Below, one piece after another: positions 44,185 through 49,809 of a DNA stretch of 49,809 nt. Where the stretch lies: positions 1-49,809 of the forward strand of contig CAZFPK010000021.1 of NCBI GenBank assembly GCA_964521025.1. The letters are read 5' to 3'. Position 1 is the stretch's first letter, and each line of letters starts with the position of its first letter. The notes beneath the pieces are model-generated. The model saw only the letters and a list, made by a program, of their open reading frames with translations. It was not told the origin of the DNA and did not search any database. The position numbers and the translations under genes were made by a program. This DNA comes from DRTC01 sp964521025 (GTDB lineage Bacteria > Cloacimonadota > Cloacimonadia > Cloacimonadales > TCS61).

Positions 44185-44961
44185 TTATACAATCCGGCAA
44201 ATATGATTTAATCCGTTGAGTGTCAGATCTTTGGCGATAACATCGATCTCTTTTGAATTTTTACAGATGAGGTCGGAAATACCGCCGGTAGCAATAGTTT
44301 TAATATTTCCTAATTTTTTATAGTCATTCCTGATTTTTTTAATAAAGCCATCGACCATCAGAGCATTACCGGTTATAATTCCTGATAATAAAGCATCTTT
44401 TGTTGTTGTTCCTAAAGTCTTTTTTGGAGAAACAAGCCTGACTTCGGATAATAGCGATGCTTTTTCTATCAGATTTGATGAGGAAGTAATCACTCCCGGG
44501 GAAATCACAGTCCCATAAAAATGACCGTCTTTCCCAACGAGCTGAATGGTGGTGGCTGTTCCAAAATCACAGATAATGCAATTTTCATGATAGAATTCTC
44601 TGGCGGCAAAGGCGTTCACGATCAGGTCTGCTCCGATAAAACCAGGATCTTTCATGGGAAAAGTTAAACCCAGCTCTGTGTATGCATCGACTTTGATCAA
44701 AGGGCATTTTAGATATTTATCGATAAGATGAGAAAAAACGCGGGTCAATTCCGGTACAACGGAAGCGAGAGCTGCTTTTCTTATATTCTCCGGATGGAAA
44801 GAATTTTCCTGAAACAAGAGTTTAATAATCGCAAAATACTCATCTTCCGTTCTAAAATTATTAGTACTTAATCTCCATGAAAGTATCAATTTGTTTTTTA
44901 GATAAATGCCCATCACGATATCAGTATTTCCAATATCTATGACAAAATTGCTATTTTTCAT
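44185..44961 (-). CDS. coaX: Type III pantothenate kinase
   Basis: 258-residue ASKHA-fold kinase making 4'-phosphopantothenate, first step of CoA synthesis; type III enzymes need a monovalent cation and are not feedback inhibited by CoA. Motifs: DIGNTDIVMGIY (phosphate 1), LASVVPELT, the pantothenate loop GLTFPMKDPGFIGADL, DFGTATTIQLV (phosphate 2) and TGGIS (adenosine). The usual GADR is GADL here, replacing the conserved Arg. The transcript continues into sprA after 4 bp. The start ATG opens directly on the first motif. Confidence 0.93.
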   Translation of the reverse strand: MKNSNFVIDIGNTDIVMGIYLKNKLILSWRLSTNNFRTEDEYFAIIKLLFQENSFHPENIRKAALASVVPELTRVFSHLIDKYLKCPLIKVDAYTELGLTFPMKDPGFIGADLIVNAFAAREFYHENCIICDFGTATTIQLVGKDGHFYGTVISPGVITSSSNLIEKASLLSEVRLVSPKKTLGTTTKDALLSGIITGNALMVDGFIKKIRNDYKKLGNIKTIATGGISDLICKNSKEIDVIAKDLTLNGLNHICRIV

Positions 44962-45182
44962 ATTATTTTACTCAATAAATTTCAATATGGTAAAGATAAA
45001 AAATTTGTTTTAATTTTTTTTCGTGATATAAACTGTCAAGCAAAGAATATCCCATCTTTTTTGTTTCCATAATTTTATCTTTTCCCAAAGATATTTCTCA
45101 GCGAAGTCGAATTTCTGGAATAGTTTTTGAAAGTCAACAAAATATCAGGATGTGATAAATCATCATTTCAATTAAAACATAC

Positions 45183-45216
45183 AAAAAAAGCCGATAAAGT
45201 TCAAGACCTTACCGGC
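45183..45216 (-). terminator. Rho-independent terminator after the ferredoxin gene
   Basis: Reading leftward: GCCGGTAAGGT, loop, AACTTTATCGGC, then seven Ts. It begins about 19 bp after the ferredoxin stop. This is the clearest intrinsic terminator in the window. Confidence 0.8.
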
Positions 45217-45234
45217 GATAAATCCTGGAAGATT

Positions 45235-45405
45235 CTATAAAGCAATTGCTTCGACCGGACAGGCTTCCAGGCAAGCACCACAATCAACACAGGTTTCTTC
45301 ATCAACTTTTGCTTTATCATCGACCATTGTGAGAGATTCAACCGGACAAGTTTCGATACATGCTCCACAACCGGTACAAGTATCTTGATCTATTACTACA
45401 GCCAT
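45235..45405 (-). CDS. 2x[4Fe-4S] ferredoxin, 56 residues
   Basis: A clostridial-type dicluster ferredoxin too short for ordinary ORF cut-offs. Two perfect CxxCxxCxxxCP motifs are present (C10, C13, C16, C20-P and C39, C42, C45, C49-P), with the internal two-fold repeat TCTGCGACIETCPVE / TCVDCGACLEACPVE. It is a soluble low-potential electron carrier for anaerobic metabolism. ATG preceded by AGGAGG 6 nt upstream. It is a single-gene transcript: a strong terminator follows, and the neighbours coaX and tatD are each over 100 bp away. Confidence 0.95.
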   Translation of the reverse strand: MAVVIDQDTCTGCGACIETCPVESLTMVDDKAKVDEETCVDCGACLEACPVEAIAL

Positions 45406-45505
45406 CTTTCCTCCTGATTTTTTTAATCAGGGCAAAAAAATAAAACTCTTTTTTTCTTACAAGTTTTTTTTCTATCTTGCTATTCGATGTCCGGTTAAGA
45501 TCACA

Positions 45506-46264
45506 TCACGAACAATTTTTTAAAAAGAATTTTTGAGCATTTTTAAATGTAATTTCTGCAACTCGTTTGGGAGTAATTCCTTTGATGTCGGCGATTTTCT
45601 CGATAATGTAACGCAGGTTCAGAGGAGAATTCCTTTTGCCGCGATTGGGAACCGGACTTAGAAAAGGAGAATCCGTTTCTACAAAAAACCTGTTTTCAGG
45701 AACCATTCTAACAACATTTTCCAGTAAATTTTTCCGATAAGTTATCGAACCGGTAAATGAAATGAACCAGCCTTTCACAACGACTTTTTCAGCGAATATT
45801 TCATCTCCGGAAAAACAGTGGAAAACTACTTTTTCCGGATTATATTTATCCAGTATCTGCAGGCATTTTTCATGTGCATTACGGTCGTGGACAATTAGCG
45901 GTAAATTCATTTCCATGGCGATTTGTACTTGTTCTGCAAAAACTTTTTCCTGGACTTCCTGCGGAGATAGATTCCGGTAAAAATCCAGACCGGTTTCACC
46001 GATAGCGACAACTTTCCGGTGTTTTGCCAGTTCGATAACAACATCTTTATCGAACTTCTCAGCATCGTGCGGATGATATCCTGCTGATGCAAAAACCCGG
46101 TCATACTTCTCCGCTAATTCGATGCTTGCTTCCGAAGTTTCTTTATCCAAGCCGATATTGATAATATACTCGATCCCGGAATGGAAACATTTTTCGATCA
46201 ATTCATCTCTATCTTTATTGAAATCTTTAAAATCCAGATGAACATGAGTTTCAAATATTTTCAT
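45506..46264 (-). CDS. tatD: TatD family metal-dependent hydrolase/DNase
   Basis: 252-residue amidohydrolase-fold protein of the TatD family (YcfH/YabD/TatD), associated with 3'-5' exonuclease or DNase activity. Metal ligands: ETHVHLD (H7, H9), AIGETGLDFYR (E90), LPLIVHDRNAH, VVFHCFSG and FVETDSPFLSP (Asp), plus RGKRNSP near the end, all typical. Complete length. No strong ribosome site adjoins the ATG; GGAG lies 16 nt upstream. Precise substrate in this organism is unknown. Confidence 0.93.
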   Translation of the reverse strand: MKIFETHVHLDFKDFNKDRDELIEKCFHSGIEYIINIGLDKETSEASIELAEKYDRVFASAGYHPHDAEKFDKDVVIELAKHRKVVAIGETGLDFYRNLSPQEVQEKVFAEQVQIAMEMNLPLIVHDRNAHEKCLQILDKYNPEKVVFHCFSGDEIFAEKVVVKGWFISFTGSITYRKNLLENVVRMVPENRFFVETDSPFLSPVPNRGKRNSPLNLRYIIEKIADIKGITPKRVAEITFKNAQKFFLKNCS

Positions 46265-46510
46265 AGTTTTCTATATCGCTCCGGTTTTATATTTTTAGAA
46301 CAACATCAAAATTATTTTTGCTGATTTCAGGGTCAATATGTTTCTATGAGAAGGATAGATTTTTTATAGATATCATTACTAGGGAGTTTTCTATTATTCT
46401 ACTTTTTCATTATCAATCAGGCAACTGACTGATTTTATTACAAAGATTTCATTCCTGCCGGATTGATTTGAGATTTTTGGAAATTGTGAACATGGTCAAC
46501 TTAAGTCAAG

Positions 46511-46567
46511 ATCGAATAAATTCCACTTAACTCAAGTTTCAAATATAAATCTTCGAATTTATTCGAT
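46511..46567. repeat. Inverted repeat ATCGAATAAATT / AATTTATTCGAT
   Basis: Perfect 12-bp arms at 46511-46522 and 46556-46567, separated by 33 bp that contain CACTTAACTCAAG. Could be a regulator binding region or the ends of a tiny element. Confidence 0.6.
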
Positions 46568-46599
46568 AGAAAAACGGACAGCAAGGATGACTTAAGTCG

Positions 46600-46626
46600 G
46601 AAAACAGCGGAACTAATTCCGTTTTC
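46600..46626. repeat. Hairpin GGAA-CTAA-TTCC extended by GAAAAC/GTTTTC
   Basis: Stem GAAAAC-x-GGAA pairs with TTCCGTTTTC with a 3-nt bulge. It lies about 110 bp past the stop of the leftward secreted-protein gene; no T-run, so terminator function is doubtful. Confidence 0.45.
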
Positions 46627-46734
46627 AGCGATGGATTATAATGCTATTCAATAAATTGAATGGTCAATGTTTTCATGTTTTTCGCTGTAGCATTTTTTGT
46701 TTTGAATTTTAGTTTTTTTGGATTTTTTAGTCTT

Positions 46735-48159
46735 TTATTTCTCAGTTTCCGGATACAAAAACATCATGATCAAATCGATCTTATAATTTTTATCGAGATG
46801 GTAGCGGATTTCAGCCAGATCATAAGAATCTGTAAGCGGATCGTCTGCGATCAGATAACCCTTGAATTCGATATAACTATTTACTTTTTTAACATCCTGC
46901 AAAGCAAAATAAATATCTCTTTCCTGCCAGAAATAATTCAGCATCAACAACAGGTTTGCGTAAGAATAGACTTCATACAGTTGGCGGGATTTTCCGTTGA
47001 CAACGAGAGTGGTCGGAACTCCATCATGAATGAGAAAAAAATTCAACAGACGGGAACCGAGCGCGCGATGTTCATAAATAAGTTGAGCCAGGAAAGGAGC
47101 CATGTTTTCCGCTTCTTCATTCGTTAAATTTGAAAGGCTTATTTTGTCGTTAGTCTGCAGGTGAACCTGCTTTCCTTTCATTTCAAAATAAGTATTCGGA
47201 ACAATATTGATCCCATCTTTTGTCTGCTGCTCGAAGCAGGAAATATCAGCAGAGAAATTTTCCTTGAAATGCGATTTTGTGAGAAAATAACTTTGTTTGA
47301 AAATTCGGATTTGATGTTCAGGAAATTCTTCTTTCAAAAAAGAATTAACATCTTTTATTTTGTTATGAAGTAATTCTTTAGTCTGTTTTTTCTCATAATA
47401 ATTCCCGACATATTCTTCCAGGGAAAGTTCAGAAATTGGTTTTGGATAAATTTTTTCTTTGAATTCGGGAAGAATTTTTTTTTCAACCTCGGGAATTCTT
47501 TTTTCTTTATCTTTCAATTTTGTTACAATGATCTTTTGTGCTTCGAGTTTTTTCTGTTCACGCATTAATCGTTCTAATTCACCGGATTTCGGAAATACAA
47601 ATTCCAAAATGCTGTCTTCAACAGAATAAATCCTTACTCCAAATCTTTCGTTTTGAGAAAAAGATTCGACCTTACTCACATTAAATCTTCTGGTTTTATA
47701 ATCCTCAAAGAGAAATGTTAAACCAGCGAGATTAATCTTATTCGAATATGAAAATGAGATTTCGGAAAAGTCGATGAAATCTTCCAGAAAGATAAAATCA
47801 TCAGAATTCAGTCGGTAGATAAAATCCTCGAGATAACTGGCATAAACCTTAAATTCCGGAAATCTCAAAATGTCCGAAAAAGGAAGTATTTCATGTTGTG
47901 CAAATATTTTCCAATTTTTCCATAAATATTCGACCTTCACCGGTTTTTTACTTTTGGTTTGAAATTGTTTTGATATTTTTTCTTGAGTAATTATCGCTGG
48001 AAAATTTATTTTAAAATCCCCTTTCCTGAGCCAGGATTTATAAAGCTCATATTGATAGAGATTCGTAAAATTTTTTGCTTGTGGTTCAAAAGCCGGTAAA
48101 GAAAAAGACAATCCAAAAAGGATTATAATAAAAAAATATTTTTTCATTTTATTTGACAT
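46735..48159 (-). CDS. Secreted protein of unknown function
   Basis: 474 residues, no family recognised. It has a Sec-type signal peptide (MSNKMKKYFFIIILFGLSFSLPAF, cleavage likely near 24) and otherwise no transmembrane segment. The middle (about 200-300) is a Lys/Glu-rich, probably helical or coiled-coil stretch (SGELERLMREQKKLEAQKII...). The C-terminal 180 residues look globular, with LTNEEAENMAPFLAQLIYEH and RQLYEVYSYANLLLMLNYF. AGGA lies 4-5 nt before the first ATG, which was kept as the start. A periplasmic or outer-membrane-associated location is inferred. Confidence 0.7.
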   Translation of the reverse strand: MSNKMKKYFFIIILFGLSFSLPAFEPQAKNFTNLYQYELYKSWLRKGDFKINFPAIITQEKISKQFQTKSKKPVKVEYLWKNWKIFAQHEILPFSDILRFPEFKVYASYLEDFIYRLNSDDFIFLEDFIDFSEISFSYSNKINLAGLTFLFEDYKTRRFNVSKVESFSQNERFGVRIYSVEDSILEFVFPKSGELERLMREQKKLEAQKIIVTKLKDKEKRIPEVEKKILPEFKEKIYPKPISELSLEEYVGNYYEKKQTKELLHNKIKDVNSFLKEEFPEHQIRIFKQSYFLTKSHFKENFSADISCFEQQTKDGINIVPNTYFEMKGKQVHLQTNDKISLSNLTNEEAENMAPFLAQLIYEHRALGSRLLNFFLIHDGVPTTLVVNGKSRQLYEVYSYANLLLMLNYFWQERDIYFALQDVKKVNSYIEFKGYLIADDPLTDSYDLAEIRYHLDKNYKIDLIMMFLYPETEK

Positions 48160-48246
48160 TCTATCCTACTATTACATTTGTGGACGAGTAATTTTCCAAA
48201 GAGAAAAAGGTCAATAAATTACGGATTTTTTTTGGGGGGAAAGAAA

Positions 48247-48531
48247 ATGATGCGGAAAGAAACTGATAAGGAAAGAATCAAAGAATTCTACGACCTGGTG
48301 GACAGCAGTTTTATTCTAAGAAAATTTCATAAACCGGTCCTGGTTTATGATACGGAAGGCGATAAAGTTCGTTATTCTCTCTGGGAACAAGAATTATTGA
48401 ACAGATTCGGATTGGAAAATGTCGATGGTTGGGATGCAACCGAAGACCTGATCTTTTGTCCTGACTGGATGCGTGATGATGTCGATGATTTCGAGGATGA
48501 TGATATCGAACTGGATGACGATGATCTATGA
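48247..48531 (+). CDS. Small acidic protein of unknown function
   Basis: 94 residues. A mixed N-terminal part (ERIKEFYDLVDSSFILRKF, GLENVDGWDATEDLIFCPDW) ends in an extremely acidic tail (DDVDDFEDDDIELDDDDL). No family recognised. ATG 48247 was chosen because GGGGGGAAAG lies just upstream; the longer frame from a TTG at 48178 has no ribosome site and a low-quality N-terminus. Divergent from the secreted-protein gene, so both promoters lie in the short space around 48160-48246. Confidence 0.65.
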   Translation: MMRKETDKERIKEFYDLVDSSFILRKFHKPVLVYDTEGDKVRYSLWEQELLNRFGLENVDGWDATEDLIFCPDWMRDDVDDFEDDDIELDDDDL

Positions 48532-48645
48532 TTTTTTTAACTCTCGAGATTGATAAAGAGAAAATTCCAAATCTCAAAATATAAATAACACTTTAAACAT
48601 AGACTCTGAATAAAATAGTTAGTATCTGGAAAAGTTCTGTTATTA

Positions 48646-48717
48646 TCCTGCGAACTTATAAGGAAGAATAAGTCGTGAAAATAAATTTCACTTTCTTCAT
48701 TCTATAAATTCGCAGGA
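48646..48717. repeat. 72-bp palindrome between convergent genes
   Basis: Arms TCCTGCGAACTTATA (48646-48660) and TATAAATTCGCAGGA (48703-48717) match at 14 of 15 positions, and inner blocks (GTGAAA / TTTCAC) pair as well, giving a long hairpin. It lies between two genes that converge on it. No T-runs, so it may be a small mobile palindrome or a bidirectional roadblock. Confidence 0.65.
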
Positions 48718-48758
48718 ATTAAATTTGTGTAAAAAAGTTTTTTCCTATTTCGTAAATT

Positions 48759-49736
48759 CTATTCCCACCATTCCCCGAGGAAATATAATTTGGAATCATC
48801 ATTGGAAAACACAGGTGCATGACATAAAAAAATATCCGGAAAATAAGCGGGAGTGATATCCCTGTAATCTGTTCCGTCGGAATTCATCATATATAGCCGG
48901 TATTGTCCTTCTGCTCCGATCGCAGTTACGAGGAAAACAATTTTATCTCCGGCATGAGACCAGTTGGCAAATCCTTGAGTATAACCATTATTCGTTAAAT
49001 TTATTTCATTCGTTCCCTGGATATCTATCACAAAAATATCATAATTGCCGTGTGGAGAAACATCATCGACCAACCTTTCAAATGCTATTTTGGAACCATC
49101 CTGATCTAATCTCGGATCATAATCTCCAAATGGCAGAATGGCGTCTCCCCAAACTCCGGCATTTTCCGGATCGGTTATCTGAACTGACTCGGAACCATCG
49201 GAGTTAATGCTCCAGATCTGGCTGTCCTGCGTATATACTATTTTATCTCCAACCCAGTCGATATCCGCATCATGAGAGCCTGAATCATAGATCAATTCCT
49301 GGTTTTCTCCATCTGCTTTCATTTTATAAATATCCAGATCGTCTTCCCGCCAGGATAGAAATGCAATTGTGGAATCATCAGGCGACCAGGCTGGATAAAT
49401 ATCCATGAAATTATTAGTTGTAAGTCTCTGGAAGTTTCTTTTATCCAAATCCAAAATGCAGATCTCTTCATCCTGGTCGGTGTCTCCTTCGATTTTCATA
49501 GAAAAAGCAAACTTAGTTTCAGAATTATTCAAGATCAAACTTGAAAGTTTTTTGGTCGAACTATAAAGAAATTCCACATCCTCGGTAACGAGGTCCAACA
49601 TATAAATTCCGAACCTTTCTTCATGGGGAACTGTTTTATCATCATTCGATGTTGTTTCATCTTTTGAACATCCTGCAAAAAATAATAAGGACATTACAAA
49701 AAAAAGAACAAAAATTTTCCTTATTCCCTTGTACAT
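48759..49736 (-). CDS. TolB-like beta-propeller lipoprotein
   Basis: About 325 residues. A lipoprotein signal (GIRKIFVLFFVMSLLFFAGC, lipobox FAGC) is followed by WD40-like PD40/TolB repeats: IYPAWSPDDSTIAFLSW, IYKMKADG, IWSINSDG, YDPRLDQDGSKIAFERL, ANWSHAGDKIVFLVT, LYMMNSDGTDYRDIT and APVFSNDDSKLYFLGEWW. The protein is thus an envelope-anchored six-bladed propeller, probably a binding or scaffold protein. It is not TolB itself: no TolB N-terminal domain and no tol-pal genes nearby. Two ATGs in tandem follow AGGAGG; the second (49736) has the better, still short, spacing. Confidence 0.85.
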   Translation of the reverse strand: MYKGIRKIFVLFFVMSLLFFAGCSKDETTSNDDKTVPHEERFGIYMLDLVTEDVEFLYSSTKKLSSLILNNSETKFAFSMKIEGDTDQDEEICILDLDKRNFQRLTTNNFMDIYPAWSPDDSTIAFLSWREDDLDIYKMKADGENQELIYDSGSHDADIDWVGDKIVYTQDSQIWSINSDGSESVQITDPENAGVWGDAILPFGDYDPRLDQDGSKIAFERLVDDVSPHGNYDIFVIDIQGTNEINLTNNGYTQGFANWSHAGDKIVFLVTAIGAEGQYRLYMMNSDGTDYRDITPAYFPDIFLCHAPVFSNDDSKLYFLGEWWE

Positions 49737-49809
49737 CATACCTCCTAACTCGGTTAAACCGAAAACTAAATATCTAAAATTCTAAAAAAACTAAAATTCC
49801 GACGATGCT

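Larger units (their letters stand above)
46265..46734. other. Intergenic region with inverted repeats, 470 bp
   Basis: No gene. Contains three ACTTAA(G/C)TCA(A/G)-type blocks (about 46499, 46525, 46589), a 12-bp inverted repeat (46511-46567) and a hairpin (46600-46626). The tatD promoter should lie at the left edge. Confidence 0.5.

Noticed and set aside
48178..48246. N-terminal extension of the small acidic protein from a TTG
   Set aside because: A strong G-rich ribosome site lies inside the extension just before ATG 48247.
48759..49736. Naming the propeller lipoprotein tolB
   Set aside because: Only the PD40 repeats match; it is a lipoprotein without the TolB N-terminal domain, and no tol-pal genes are seen.

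Overview
The window looks like a chromosomal scaffold of an uncultured, low-GC, Gram-negative bacterium of the Fibrobacterota-Chlorobiota-Bacteroidota (FCB) group. The best pointer is a 2076-residue SprA-type outer-membrane protein (type IX secretion translocon family) beside coaX. AT-rich DNA, consistently strong AGGAGG-type ribosome sites, signal-peptide and lipoprotein genes, and many small palindromic repeats fit a Candidatus Cloacimonadota-like genome, but that affiliation is inference. A run of exactly 100 Ns (36594-36693) shows this is a draft, probably metagenome-derived, assembly.

Layout. 0.3-2 kb: a CDP-alcohol phosphatidyltransferase and a hexapeptide acyltransferase, with palindromic repeats between them. 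2.3-6.5 kb: an accessory stretch with an AAA_14/DUF4143 ATPase, an AlkD-type DNA glycosylase and a two-gene RloA/RloB-like ATPase plus TOPRIM cassette. 6.5-9.8 kb: an endonuclease Q-like PHP protein fused to a UvrD/Rep helicase. 9.8-15 kb: a GNAT acetyltransferase, a membrane-anchored OB-fold protein, a RelB/YafQ toxin-antitoxin pair and a GH38 alpha-mannosidase. 15-20 kb: a truncated DUF4143 ATPase behind a 33-bp tandem repeat, a stand-alone six-repeat helicase-associated (HA) domain protein, and tldD-tldE. 20-24.6 kb: a HARE-HTH/putative nuclease, then a fur(zur)-znuA-znuC-znuB zinc-uptake operon interrupted by a MITE-like palindrome.

25-30.3 kb is a strongly AT-rich defence island and the most interesting part of the window. 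A three-gene overlapping operon (MutL/MORC-like GHKL ATPase, an unknown Rossmann/methyltransferase-like protein, and a beta-class DNA methyltransferase) lies between two different HEPN/MNT toxin-antitoxin modules. One module has a frameshifted HEPN gene. The other sits between the true 3' end of an alpha-amylase-family gene and a diverged duplicate of that 3' end. The amylase-family gene (GH13) follows glgP in a glycogen/alpha-glucan degradation operon at 30.3-36.2 kb.

36.2-37.7 kb holds a 21-bp tandem repeat with an assembly gap that is probably an artefact (both contig ends carry the same 55 bp), and a frameshifted phzF-like pseudogene. 37.9-46.3 kb: coaX-sprA, a 2x[4Fe-4S] ferredoxin with a good terminator, and a TatD-family nuclease. 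46.7-49.7 kb: an unrecognised secreted protein, a small acidic protein and a TolB-like beta-propeller lipoprotein. No tRNA, rRNA or CRISPR array was recognised.
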